Origin: Aedes albopictus
Taxonomy: Eukaryota > Arthropoda > Insecta > Diptera > Culicidae
Assembly (NCBI RefSeq): GCF_035046485.1
Contig: NC_085137.1
Span: 12,850,252 to 12,914,251 of the forward strand
DNA length: 64,000 nt
Reading direction: 5' to 3'
In this document: in pieces, positions 34,248 through 45,855 of the stretch
Position numbering within the stretch: position 1 is the stretch's first letter
How the letters are laid out: each line of letters begins with the position of its first letter
Translations under genes and position numbers: made by a program
Notes under the pieces: model-generated
The model's database searches: none
Seen by the model: the letters and a program-made list of their open reading frames with translations, nothing else
Told to the model about the DNA's origin: nothing

Positions 34248-34564
34248 GTTGAAGTTGCATTAAATTTTGATTGGGATTTTGTTAAACTTGGATCAGAATT
34301 GACTTGAATTGGAATTGAATTGATCTTAATTGCATTTAGATTGAATTAGGATTCTATAGACAGTATATGGATTGGAAGTAAAAATTGGGATTGGTTTCGA
34401 TTGGTTCTCAATTTTTAAAATTATGTATTAAATACAATTTGGAGTGGATTGAATTTTGATTAGATTATGAAAGGATTGAAAAGTATGAAAATATTTAAAC
34501 AAATGCTTTATGAATTATGGACTGAGAATGTAAAATTTCCAGCACCTTTTTTCACAGGAAGAGT

Positions 34565-34579
34565 AGAGGAGGGGAAGAA
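34565..34579 (+). promoter_or_regulatory. Candidate polypurine tract
   Basis: AGAGGAGGGGAAGAA directly before the 3' LTR is what plus-strand priming needs. This position is the main evidence for element orientation. Confidence 0.7.
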
Positions 34580-34874
34580 TGTAGTGTATAAAGCAAAAGT
34601 CAATAAGAAATATTAACGAAAAAGTTATTCGACTCGAACTTGAAAAACCATTTCAGTGCATTTGCCAACACTGATAGTCGACATAACAAAATAGCGGAAT
34701 GACAGATGCGCCGGTAAAGCAGAAAACGAACGAAGCAAGCCAAGCTTCAGGCATGCTCGGTTTTGTATTACTCGTTCTTCTTTCGACGGATTTTGGAACG
34801 AACGGACGTGTTCGTGCGGCGCTGTGGTGCTGCGGCCAGCGACAGTTTGGCAGCCTTTTTTTGGATTCACGACA
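34580..34874 (+). repeat. 3' LTR
   Basis: About 99% identical to 31358-31653. It ends ACGACA, followed by the duplicated GACAT. Confidence 0.92.
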
Positions 34875-35040
34875 GACATGTCACCGGATATGTATAGAAA
34901 CTGCCAGGAGCAGCCATGTGCCCAAGCAAACTGCGTCAAGCGAAAGGATGTTTCACCATGACTCTTGTTGATCCAGATATCTACCATAGAAATTAACCTG
35001 TTGGTCAACCTTTCTTTCGTGAAGCTGTCCCACTTACGCT
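34875..35040 (-). mobile_element. R1-like LINE C-terminus, proximal part
   Basis: The minus strand reads RLTQFAWAHGCSWQFLY, like the TQ...GHG-F--YL block that precedes the final cysteine motif in R1-type LINEs. The protein runs on at 31357 downward when the LTR element is removed. Confidence 0.62.
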
Positions 35041-36103
35041 GCCATTGAGTTCATCCGTAGACATATTAGCCTATACGCTGTAACTGCCGGTGACGTATGA
35101 CGTTCACGCGTCTTTGGCCGCGCAGACCGAGCGCCTCACTAAATATTTTGTCATTGAAGTATGATGTCTTACATGTACGAAGGGTTTACCAGGTCTCCCC
35201 TTCCACTAGGTATACGCTACCTGCTGTTGTTGTAGGTACTTGATATTGTAGCAAACCGCCAGGCTACCACTGACTGTAGTTAGTCATACTCTACCCTCCA
35301 ATTTACCAGGTCTACAGAGTGTAACGTGGATAATCGATTCCGAATCGCTCCTGTTGAATGTACTTTAGGTAACTACATAGTACATATGCTAGCCAGGTTC
35401 ACTTGCTATTATCATCGAACATCGCAACGCAAACTTCGCGGTCATACGGTCCACCATCTGTGAGACTTGTTTATTAACTTCGGCTACCATGAATAAATTC
35501 TTTGTAGGATGTAGAAACAATCCACAAGATAAGCTGTCTAGTCTATCCACCATACAGATTGCCGCTATTTTGAACCCATCTAAGATTCTATTACCGTTTC
35601 CGGCGAGTACGTGATATGACTCAGTACACAGCAAAAAATAATGTAATCCGCCTCGATGTAATGCGACTGATGTATCAGAAAACCGATGTAATCGCTTTTT
35701 TCAGATGCACAATCACACCGATTTTGCGTAGAATCACATCTGTCTCAACATTACACAAAAAACAAATAACGATTCTCCTTTCCGTTATGTTTGTGTAATA
35801 TTCACATCGAGCAAATGTGAATATTACACAGAAACAGCTGCAACCAACTGGTTGTGCCAACATTGTGTACGATTACACAAAGTCGATGTCATATCACATT
35901 AGTTTGCGATGCAATATTATGTCTCGCAACACTGCTGTCATCGACCGCAGTCTCGCGATCCAGGCCGATCAAGCAGCCATGTTTTTTTTTTTTCATCTCA
36001 TCGGAGTGGCTGCTGTTTTTTCTACTTTTGGTAAGTATTTTAACAGTTTTGATAAGTTAATAGTCTAAATTATATCTAGTAATCTTTTTAAACAAATTTA
36101 CAG
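35041..36103. other. Unassigned DNA with a TIR element and one unrecognised frame
   Basis: A TIR segment lies at 35611-35897. A minus-strand frame of 81 codons lies at 35389-35634 (contains SCGLFLHPTKNLFMVAEVNK); I do not recognise it. It has no clear start context, so it may be a mobile-element remnant. The end of the stretch looks like an intron of the following pseudogene (acceptor TTACAG at 36103). Confidence 0.45.
35611..35897. mobile_element. TIR element rich in GATGTAAT words
   Basis: GTGATATGAC at 35611-35620 and GTCATATCAC at 35888-35897 are exact inverses. Inside, ACACAGCAAAAAA, CGATGTAAT and AATATTACAC words match, in inverse sense, the segment at about 49400-49606. Confidence 0.65.
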
Positions 36104-36970
36104 TTGGTGAAGATCCCGACGAGCAGATGCTGAACCTGGAAACTGAATGCAAGCGGATGATAGTGAGCGGCCAATTTGGCTGTCACCCGAAGAGATTTCA
36201 CCGGTTTCCCTCAAGCTCCCTCTTCAAAGTAAGCGTTCCAGCTGGTTCCAGCAAATCAGAAGGTTTTGTTCCAAATCGATGGTATCATAATGAAGCCACT
36301 TCCGGGCTATTGCAGAAAGTATGTGACCGCTGAAGGCGCCCTAAGAAATTGTGAGTCGGGATTTGGTGCTAAAACTAACAATCATTATAATAATAATATT
36401 GTTTGTTTTCAGGAAAATAACGTTTACTAGTGCACGGCAATGAGTCATGCGGGTCGGAATCGGTGTCTGGTGTGTTAAGCTTATGAAACCTGCCAGAAAC
36501 AATCTTTCAAGAAAAGGCAGTATCCAGCGTTGGCTGCCCGGCGGATAACAGAAGCGCTGGAGGCTGAAGCACAGGAGGACATCCGGTATGGGCAGTTCAT
36601 GATCGAGTCGATGGCGAGGGAATCAACAATGATGAACTGGCGCAGATGTTCGGCATAAAGTGGCCCAGAAGGACGAGAGCTATCATTTCCTTACGGTGGA
36701 TCCCGAGCTGACAATCGATGCGAGTCCCAATGCGATCGCGCGTTCGGGTTGTTTACACGGTAAGTGGAATAGTTTTATTGTGAATGAATCTTCTCTTATT
36801 TGTGAAGTCATAAAAAAAATAACATGTTTTCTATTACAGTTCACTGCAACGGGAACAAATGCTCCGGCTTCTTCGGGCGAAAGTATCGTCCTTCGGTGGA
36901 AGGATCCATCAGTTGACGGGCGACGCAAGTCGGGCTAAAATACCAAAGGATCGAAGTATCGAAATCCCTC
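36104..36970 (+). pseudogene. NSD/Mes-4-type histone methyltransferase, decayed copy with introns
   Basis: The family methylates histone H3 lysine 36 through AWS, SET and post-SET domains. Seen here in order: an AWS piece (EDPDEQMLNLETECKRMIVS, CHPKR, 36110-36205), a second AWS piece (ETCQKQSFKKRQYPALAA near 36486-36540), SET pieces in two frames (DIRYGQFMIE, then GEGINNDELAQM, then DESYHFLTVDPELTIDASP at 36669-36725), and a post-SET piece (HCNGNKCSGFFGRKYRP near 36841-36890). The NHSC core is lost, and stops and shifts separate the pieces. Intron-like gaps with splice sites (36104 acceptor; GTAAGT near 36761 to TTACAG near 36839) show a DNA-level duplicate and not a retrocopy. It lies inside the Strip intron on the same strand. 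NSD is favoured over SETD2 or ASH1 by the residue pattern. Confidence 0.68.
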
Positions 36971-39320
36971 CGTAGCAGCGGACAAGAGGCGATTGTAAGA
37001 GCAGTAATCGGTGGTGGTGGAACCGGTGAAGTTTGAGGAGATCACGGTCTAGCTCTAACCACCCGAACCAATGAATGTGGCCAACAAAAGCGTGACGGCA
37101 CCCCAAAGGTGGACTAGTATGGTCGCCGACAAGTCACTCGAAGCCGGAGACGTCATGCTGGAGGAGACGCTGACCGTTTGTTCGACCAATTGGCCCATAG
37201 TATCTGATGTGACAATTTGCATACATCGGGTGCTTTTTACTTCTGATCCAAGGAGTGTCGACAAGCGGACATGAAAGTTGTAGGCCATCCGGTTCAGATC
37301 CGCTTTCCCTGGACTACACACGGTAAGATATCTACGGAGAAACTATATGTGGCTGAATTTTAGTTCACATTTCCCTGGGCTTGGATTATATCTTCCAGGA
37401 AGCTTTGATTTCAGGCATGTGGTCGATGGCCTTTGCAGTAATGATTAGAATAGCTGAATGTATAATCAATGGCAAACAATTCTGTAAGAATCAGATCTCC
37501 AAGTCATCTGATATAGTTATACTGGTCATGACGCTGCATAGTATATCGAACATTTGTCGAAGTCATTTATGTGCCGGGAAAATATAATTCCAAGTTGGAG
37601 AGAATATTACAAACTGAGGGAGGGTAATAGGCCCAGTCAGACCCCTGAATGGGCAATGTGGGTTAGTTTATGGGAATGCCATTGAAGGTTTGTAATATTC
37701 TCCGAGGCTTTCGAAATCCAACAGGGCGCGTCCCCGGGTTGCGGATAGGGGGAAAAAGGAGATTTTTCACATTTGTACTGTAATCAGCCAATGTGGTATT
37801 ATCTCCTATGGTGTTGTAGTGCGAATGAATGATCTCATTCTATGGGAATTCGAACCTTGTAATGTACTGTTTATCAACTTCAATTTTCTAAGCTTGATAA
37901 GGTTTTGAAGACAAACATGAGATGAGAGAATTGCCTAATAGGAAAGTCACATCAGCAAAGCTTTTACATATGCAAATGCTATCCATGGGGTCATGTCTAG
38001 CATTTAATATGTATGGCAATAACTGATTCTTACCTAGCAGGGGTACTACAAGACCACGCGGACAATTCGATTAAAGGCTTAATTGGGGATAATATATTTT
38101 CCAGAACTGAAGGGACATTTTTCCGGGGTGACTGGCGAGTCGGAGAGGGTAGAAGTTTCCGTTTGCTATAATTGACAAAATAAACAATCGGGCGCTATTT
38201 CTTTCTATGACTTGCTTGGTATTTTGTGGATTATTGTTTTTTGGTTTTGGAAGGTATGCGATTCACTATTGAGCCTTAAAATTATTTTGCATCTGAATAG
38301 CATTGATATCGTCAAGTCTGCACCAACACCCTAATCCCACACCAAAATACCCTTTTCCTATCCCATGGCGTTTATGTGGTCAGCAAAGACTATTCAGCCA
38401 TTACCCCTCCTTATCATCAGCTTTGGACTGACTTGCGCTGTCATTGCCCCACAAAATGCTGCAAAATGAAAATGAAAATGAATTTTAGTTCACATTTCTG
38501 CTATGAAAGCATGATGGGGGGTTGCAGGTTTGCGCTTTCTATTAGTGGTGGTGAGGATTGTGGGTGGAGTTCAGAAGACCTTAAGTCGACAGAAACATGT
38601 TTTTCATAAAATGTTGATGCGGCCTGTTCAATTGTTGGTCTTGATTTAGGGGCCATCCATTGATAACGTAAGGGTTTGTGGGGGAGGGGGCGGTAGAATA
38701 TGCGTCATACAAAAATATTTGGGTGTTCATATAAAAAAATTACAAAGGGGGGAGAAGATGTCTAAAAATCGGAAAAAATTTCTTACTTAATAAATGGACA
38801 GCCCTAGAGTGAGACCGACTGGCAGATAATTTGTAAAATAATGTTTGGAGGCTCATGAATAGTTCTAAACATGCTTCTGAAATGTATTTTTGTGTTTTTT
38901 TTTTCGCAGAATATTGCAAAAAATGTCAGGCGGAAATTCTCGAAAAAAATTGTTGGAGAGTAAAATTTGGTAAAATCTCTTCAAGCATTTCATTGGGTTT
39001 TTCAGGTTTCGTGTGTTGTAAAAATCAATTTAAATGGTTTTCTGGAATATTGTGAGATTTCTTATATTCTACTGCAAGTACGCTTGGAGCACATACTCCT
39101 TTATGAGTTTGTCTAGGAGGTGATCATAAGGTAATTCTTGGAGAATTCGTGAATTCCTTGGATAAAATATTGGAGAGCTGGATACGCAAACTCTAATGAG
39201 GGGGTGGGGGGGTGGCTGGGCAGGATCTAGCCAAAATCCATAAACTTTTACATTTTGTGTAGTCAACGTCTACGCGGAGGAGGGAGTGTTCTAAGATGAC
39301 CGAAACATCAGTCCACGTAG
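36971..39320. other. Unassigned intron DNA
   Basis: 36971-37320 may continue the pseudogene upstream, since basic and acidic stretches occur, but no domain is readable. A short inverted pair, AGAATATTACAAAC and GTTTGTAATATTCT, lies at about 37598-37705 and marks a small TIR segment. No gene elsewhere. Confidence 0.45.
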
Positions 39321-39573
39321 TTAAGGAGAAACTTCAGAGAATAGAAATATGGTTGCCACAATGGCCGACTTGGACCCCTACTCACGTTTTCAAGAGCACC
39401 AATCTTAAAAGTTCGTAAACAAATGCGCCTGATTAGGAAAAGCTGCCTCTTTTTGCAAGAGAGCAAAGCCAGGATAAACAAGTGCGCCTTGGTTCGGTGT
39501 TTCGTTCGTCGGATTTGTGCCTCTAAAGTTTGTATGCAAAATTGCAATGGGACTTCTTGATGTTTCACCTTAA
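39321..39573. mobile_element. TTAA MITE, copy 2
   Basis: It is the same family as 3443-3698, same orientation, with TTAA at both ends and termini TTAAGGAGAAAC and GTTTCACCTTAA. Noncoding. Confidence 0.88.
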
Positions 39574-39925
39574 TGGACAGCCTCTGAGAGATTTCTAGTT
39601 AAATAAAAAAATATGAAATATTTTAGGTATTGATATTTATGGAAGAACTCATGAATTGATCAGATGAATTTCCTGAATAAAATTTTAGTTAAACTATTGC
39701 CAAATCGAAATGTTTTTGCTGAAAACTGACTAAATTTTCAGAAAAAAATCGATAAATTCCTATGAAATTCTATCCGATTTCGTAGAGAGGTAAACTAGTA
39801 TTCTTTGCGGTGTATTTGAAATATCTCACATTCTTCTTCGTTCGGGAATTTGTTAAGGGATTCATCATTTAAGCCAGAAATTACATTAATTCATCTGAAT
39901 CTAAAAAATAAATAAATGCAATAAA
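39574..39925. other. AT-rich unassigned
   Basis: Nothing recognisable. Confidence 0.4.
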
Positions 39926-39998
39926 CTGCCGTGAATCGCATATCAGTCCCATCTTTGCTGGATTTCCTATGCAAATAGGACAGATATGCGATTCGCGA
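39926..39998. repeat. Mini-foldback element, copy 2
   Basis: It matches 4439-4518 with a few changes. The right end has decayed (GATTCGCGATAA instead of GATTCACGGCAG). Confidence 0.8.
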
Positions 39999-40019
39999 TA
40001 AAAGTTCTAGAAATTATGT

Positions 40020-40900
40020 TATTCATTTCTAAAAATGTCAGGTACTTCTGATATTCTTGCAGGAGCTTCTTCTGGGATTTCTCTACAAATCCCTTCTGTG
40101 GTTCCTCTAGAAATTATTTCAGATTTATCCAGAAATTCATTCTAATATTTGTTCAAGAGTTCCCTCTGGTATTCCTCTGAACATTCCATTTAGCACTCCT
40201 CAACTAATTCTTAGTGGGTTTTCTCCAGGAATTCTGATATTTATACAGAAATTGCTTCTGGTGTTCATCTAGGAATCCTTCTAGTATTCCCTTTTGGTAC
40301 TGCGAGAATTATTGCTGGTGTTCTTGCAGGAATTCCTCCCTCAAAATATCTTCTAAGATTTATTCAGGGATACCTTCTGAGATTAGTCCAGGGTTTGCTC
40401 CAGGACATCTTTCTGGGATTTTCCCGGGAATTTACAGAAATCTGCAGGAATTACTTCTAGTATTCGTCCGAGAACTTCTTCTTACATTTCTCCTCGAAAA
40501 CCTCAAGAAATTTGTTCTGGAAATTATCCAAAAATTCCTTCTGGGATTCTGCTGTGGAACTCCTGGAATTTCCACAGGAACCCTTGGACATTTCTCTAGT
40601 AGTTTTTTTTAATAGTATTCTTTCAGAAATTCCTTCTGGTACTTCAGACATTATTTCCGGTATTCTTCCAAGAATTATTATTGGGATTCCTCCTGGAATT
40701 CCGTCTGGCATTTACCAGGAATTTATTCTGGAGTTCTTCCAGGACTTCCTTCTGGGACTTTTCCAGGAGTATAGTTTCTAAGATTACTCTAGAAAGTCAG
40801 TCTGGTATTCTTCTTGAAATTTCTTGTGGAACTCTTCCAGAAGTTCCTTCTGAAATTCATGCAGGAGTACCGTGCGGTACCCATTTTCGGAATGGTTAAG
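40020..40900. repeat. 12-bp-period degenerate array III
   Basis: Units follow TTCTGGGATTCCTC or AGGAATTCCTTC in the first sense seen in arrays I and II. The stop-free frames are not genes. Confidence 0.75.
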
Positions 40901-41194
40901 ATAATCTCACAATAAAAGCTAAATAAATGATACCGTGGAGGGCTCATACTCACAATAATTATATGTCGCAAAATGCTTCAACTGATTAGGCAACTTCTTA
41001 GCACTTTTACTAACGGACACAGATTTCAGGCAATTTCCAGTACTTTCAAAATCATTTTTTTTTACAAAATAATGATCGTTAGTTTGAAATATTTTTTTTA
41101 CGAACTTTTTCATTACTATTGAAACAATATTCTTTTCTAAAAATATATGTTTTGCTAATATTGAACTATCATCTATGATTTTGAGATTAACAGG

Positions 41195-41410
41195 TCGGAT
41201 TCGATTATCCGGAGTCGGATACGGATGCTTCCCAAACGTATATCTAGGGAACGGAATAATTTATAAAGCTGAAATTTTGACATTTTGTCAAGCCAACTTT
41301 GGTTAGTGATCAGTCAAAATTTCAGCTTCTCACAAAATTCCGTTTGTGAGATACTATCACTATTTTGGGAAGCGCCAGAACTTGACTACGGATAATCGAG
41401 TTCGTGAAAA
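41195..41410. mobile_element. TIR/foldback MITE
   Basis: TCGATTATCCGGAGTC near 41207 and GACTACGGATAATCGAG near 41385 are inverse. Inside, GCTTCCCAAA and TTTGGGAAGC, and GCTGAAATTTTGAC with GTCAAAATTTCAGC, are also inverse. Noncoding. Confidence 0.7.
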
Positions 41411-41689
41411 TACGCCAGGGAGGGTGCAGGCACGTCAAACTCGAACAAACTACGCCTACCTAACATGCATCGAGCGGGCCTTCCCAAACAACACAATGCG
41501 ATTTCGCGGGCCACCCCCATCGACAAAACAAACCGATTTCCAAGCAGGATTCGACTAGGCTTCTGGTCGCATTGCCAGTCACACTAACACACTCGTAAAA
41601 GATGAGCAGTAGGCCTACCTTGCCGCATGCGGGTCCCCTGAAATACGCAGAATTAGGGACTGCGCAGAATAAGGGCCGGTCACGGTACC
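41411..41689. other. Unassigned between MITE and array
   Basis: Moderately GC-rich, no recognised coding. Confidence 0.35.
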
Positions 41690-42470
41690 ACCACGAATTC
41701 TTTATGGTATTCCTTTTGATACTTCTCCAGCAAAGTCTTATAGAATACCTCCAGGAATAGCTTCTGCCTGATATTCCTCTAGGAATTATTTCTGGTATTC
41801 TTACAGGAATTTTATTTGGGTTTCCCCGGAATTCCTTCTAAGATCCATAAGAATTTTTCCTGGGATTACTTAAGGATTGATTGATTGATTTGTCTTTATT
41901 TAAGAGACTTTCAGCCCTTTTCTGTTTCGTATCTGTACTTTAGGAATTCCTTCTACGATTCCTCCAGAAATACTTGTGATCCGTCTAGTTTTGCTTTCCT
42001 GAATCCTAGAGATCTGCAATCTGCGATTTTTTTTAAATTCCTTCAGATTTTTTATTGCTTCGTGGGTTCCTTTGGCAATTCCTCCTGGAGCGAAGACACA
42101 GATTTTCACAATCCAAAAAAGACGCAATATCCCATAAAAAGTGGGCATTATCCACTGAAAAGACGGCAAACTTTTACGTTTTTTTTTTATATATTTTTTC
42201 GGCTGTTATTTGGGATATCTCGGACCTTGAAAACTTGTGTCGTTCCCCTCAAATTCTTCAGACAATTTGTTTTGTAATTCTTCCGGCAATCCAGGACTGT
42301 TTTCTGGAATCTACTCTAGGAATTCTTCTGGGATTCCTCTAGGATTGTTTCTGGGATTCCTCCAGACATTTTTGTTGAAATTATTACTGGAGCTCTTCTT
42401 TTGATTGTTGTCCAGGTACTCCTGGAGAAAAATCCTCAAGCGAAATTTAAATCCACAGTAGGAACTTTTA
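41690..42470. repeat. 12-bp-period degenerate array IV
   Basis: First-sense units occur to about 42400, interrupted by nonrepeat DNA at about 41880-42230. After about 42410 the sense reverses (CTCCTGGAGAAAAATCCTC). Confidence 0.65.
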
Positions 42471-42650
42471 ATGAAAAATATTGATTTCGTCAAAATTAAA
42501 AAGTTCTTTGATAAGCCTTTTGGACCCTAGTAGTGGACACTCAGTTCTCAGCCAACCAACTTAACACAATAAAACAAAATACTATTTGACTGAGGGTATA
42601 AAAGAAAGAACATCTACTAAGAGAACGGAAAAACAAAAAAAATGTACTTC

Positions 42651-43354
42651 TACACGGTGTTCAATAAGTTCGGATACACAGTAAAATTTAATTTATTTCC
42701 TATCTGTAATTCCCATCTGCAAAGTGAATGTATTAATTGAAAGCTCACATAATACTGATCAAATACAGTATATGTTTTGAAATAAACTGTCCTTTATCCT
42801 TTTGTAATAATTGCAAATGTGTCTCAAGTTCCTTTTGGCCGGCACGCACGTCTGTCATTGGTATTTGGCTAGTTTTTATTGAGTCATTGTTAAATTAAAC
42901 TAAATTAGGTTGTTGTCCTCAGCATTAGTGGTAGCAACTATGACCATACGAAGTAATCTATAAGATTCAGATTGGGTGAAGTACGGACTCATTTTATTTT
43001 GATCTTTAAAATTGCTAAAATTGCCGCTATACCTGTTTTAATGATTTTTGTTCTGTCAAAAAGCAAGGCTGCGTTATATCTCAGTTTAATCCATAGTTAT
43101 CTTTTCCAAAACTTGATTATATCCCTATTGTGGCAAATTTGAACCAAAATTTGCTTTATAAAATGTATTTATGCCTTTTTAAGCACATTTTGACTAAACT
43201 TGCAAATTTATCACCATATCATCACTGAAATAGCAGTGTAAAGCTTTTGTCTATTAATTTAGTTATTTTAATTTAGTATAGAGCGATGTAAACTTAAAAG
43301 ATGTGAAATTAACTCAAGTTATATGGTGTATCCGAACTTATTGAACACCGTGTA
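42651..43354. mobile_element. TA-flanked DNA element with perfect 29-bp inverted ends
   Basis: Positions 42651-42679 and 43326-43354 are exact inverses, starting TACACGGTGTTCAATAAG. About 650 bp of AT-rich noncoding DNA lie between. TA edges and CACGGTG ends suggest a Tc1/mariner-type non-autonomous element, which is inference. Confidence 0.85.
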
Positions 43355-45855
43355 GTGGACTATGCATCCTTTTAAGAAAGCACATTCACAAAGTATAAAC
43401 TAATGGTAAACTTACTTACTTTGTAAAAAAAATCAGTTGAAGAAATTCCGGAAAAATTCTTAAAACAACCGGAAAAAAATCCTCATAAAAAAAACATACT
43501 AAAGCAACACCAAAAAAGAACTCTTGGAAAAAACCTTGTAGGAACTGATGGAGAAAAATACTTAGGAGGAACTTGAGGAATGTCCTAAAGAAAAATCCCT
43601 AGGATGAGCAATAAAAAACGATAACTTCGTTTTAAAAATAAGTGCTTGGTGTATTTCAGGACGAAGTTCTGGTACAATTCAAAAATTTCTGGCAATTTAA
43701 AAACAATTCGAAAACACATATGTAAGAAAGCATCCAGGGATTCTTTGAGTGATAGCTGCAGAAACTCCTCATTAGTTTCTGGTGGAATTCATAAAATAGT
43801 TTATATTATGTATATTTTGATAAATTTCTTTAGTTTTTTCATGAAGTTTTATAATGTATCCTCGAAGGTTTTTTTTTCAAAAAGCCGGATTAAATTGCCG
43901 GATTTTTTTTTGTGAAGCCTTTGCATAAATTCCTGGTGAAACATATGAAGACATGCTGGAGGATTTAGAGAATAAGTTTTTGTTTAATTACAAATTGAAA
44001 TTATTTGAGGAAATGAATCTTCAAAAGCATTTGAAGCAATAATTGTATTGTATGTAGAATAATTTCCAAATAATTTATCTGCTTCTACTGAAATTTTAGT
44101 GATTTTTTTTTTCAGAAACAAATTTTCAAGCAATTCCCGGAGAAATTCATGACATGTCTGAAAACACCATTATGAACTAAAGCTCTGGGAATTTCATATT
44201 GCAATCGTTTAAGAATTAGAACGTTCAGAATTTACGATTTCCTGCAGTAGCCATTCACTCTGCCATAAAGTTCGCCACAGATTCATGAAATATTTCCATT
44301 GAAATAACTTAATAACGACCATAAATAATTCTTCCCGGAATTCACCAGAAGTAATCAGAGATTTCCCTAGAAATTGTTTCCAAAATTCTTTCACGAGTAA
44401 TCTTTCCGGGTGTTTCACCAGAAGGCCATCTACAATGTTTTTGTTTCTTCTGGGCATTCTGTTTTTGTCCAGAGTTTTTACGAATTTACCAAGAATCTTT
44501 TAGAAGAAATGTTAGAATCTTATTAAGAAATCACCCTATTACTTTTTATGGATATTCCTCAGATTTGTACAGCAAATCCTATAATTATAATGTTTTCTTT
44601 AGGAGTTACGATCCTCCACAATTTGTTCTTAATTTATTTCCACAAATAACTTCATAAATTTTTCAATTTGACGATTGATGTCGTGACTTTCATGTTGAAA
44701 TTCGTCAGTTTTCTTCATCATAGGATACGAGATAAACTCATCAAACAACACTACATATTTTGTAAATTATTTCAATTATTTCGAAACCTGAAGTGTGAAT
44801 AATATATTAAATCTAAGGTTTTCAAAATATTCATCACACTAGTTTACAAAAAAAAAATCGAAAATCATGAACTTCTATCAACGACCAAAATTTTTTGCTG
44901 CATAATTATGTTCTGATATTAAGATCGTGCTTCAATTTTTTTTTAAGTAGATCAGTTTTTGAGCTTTTCCTTAAAATCGAGCTCTACAGCTTTTAAAACA
45001 TGGAATTAACCAAAATTCAAATATTTTGCGTTGCAGTCAACGAACTTTCAATCTTTTTGCATGAATAGAAAGCTAAATATAATATGTTTCGGTCATCTGA
45101 ACATAATTTTTGCATCAAATTAGTTTGATTCGAAATATTGGTGATTATATAAGGGGGACTCACCAAACAGATTAAATTGCTGCGTAAGACATGATTTTCT
45201 GCTTATTTGAAATGTTTCATGATTTTGCGAATGAAATAATCAAAGATTGCCTTGGTGATCGCGACGTTTAATCAGTTTACACTGTTTAGTGAATCCCCCT
45301 ATAGTCAATCTCCTTAAATTTTAGCAAAATTTCCAAAAAATAGTTAAAGTTTGTATTTTTTTTCAGTAAGAAAAATTCAATTAAAAAAATCTTCTCAACG
45401 AACATTTGAGACATTAGATGTTTGTTAGTTACAGTAAAAATTTCAGTTCAATCGGAGCTTTGGTCACGGAAATGGGGATGTATGAAGGGAGCAACTTTGC
45501 TTAAAAATAGAACGAAAATCGATTTCAATTCGACAGCCTTGTATGGAAATTCGGAAAAAAATCCGCTCTACTGTATTTTTTTCCTTCTCGTTTTCGAACT
45601 CAGGGCATGATTCTACCACTGTGATTCTACACTCAAAATGATCATCGGCTTACCGAGTTCAAAAATGCTGTAAACTAGTGTCATCTTAAATTTTCCTGAG
45701 AAAGTTACATTTAATTCCCACTAGAAACAGTTACATTTCAAAATCTGGAAAATTTTCAAATCTCTACCGGGAAAAACTCGGGAATTTTATTTGCTGTTTT
45801 GAGTGGCCACCCTGTCTGGTAGAAAAATTTTCAGACGCAACGTTCTCAACGTATA
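43355..45855. other. AT-rich intron DNA with traces of the 12-bp array
   Basis: Second-sense array traces lie at 43430-43620 and weak first-sense traces near 44100-44600. The remainder shows no gene or defined element. Confidence 0.45.

Larger units (their letters stand above)
32110..34480 (+). repeat. Degenerate 6-bp-like repeat (TTGGAT/TTGAAT), body of the LTR element
   Basis: For over 2 kb the strand is a loose alternation of TTGGAT, TTGAAT, TTTAGA and related words. It gives stop-free minus-strand frames rich in IQSN and NPI that are not genes. Two MITEs interrupt it (about 33050-33440 and 33987-34247). Confidence 0.82.
31358..34874 (+). mobile_element. Non-autonomous LTR retrotransposon with repeat-only interior
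   Basis: Two direct repeats of 295-296 bp (31358-31653 and 34580-34874), each starting TG and ending CA, enclose 2.9 kb. The whole is flanked by the 5-bp duplication GACAT at 31353-31357 and 34875-34879. The LTRs differ by two substitutions and one T-run length change, so the insertion is young. A purine tract AGAGGAGGGGAAGAA lies just before the 3' LTR, and TGGCACAGCC one base after the 5' LTR is a candidate primer site. There is no gag, protease, integrase or RT. The interior holds a GC-rich tandem repeat, a long degenerate TTGGAT-like repeat and two nested MITEs. It must have been mobilised by enzymes from another element. Strand follows the purine tract. Confidence 0.93.

Noticed and set aside
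31353..34879. The 32-34 kb repeat as a simple satellite between two duplicated segments
   Set aside because: The TG...CA ends, GACAT duplication, purine tract and the rejoinable LINE flanks fit an LTR retrotransposon much better.
34699..34971. 90-residue plus-strand frame also found at 31477-31716
   Set aside because: It lies in both LTRs and is simply the LTR sequence read in one frame.
35389..35634. Possible small gene (81 codons, minus strand)
   Set aside because: No recognisable family, no splice or poly(A) context, and it lies next to an R1-like LINE fragment. It is more likely mobile-element debris.
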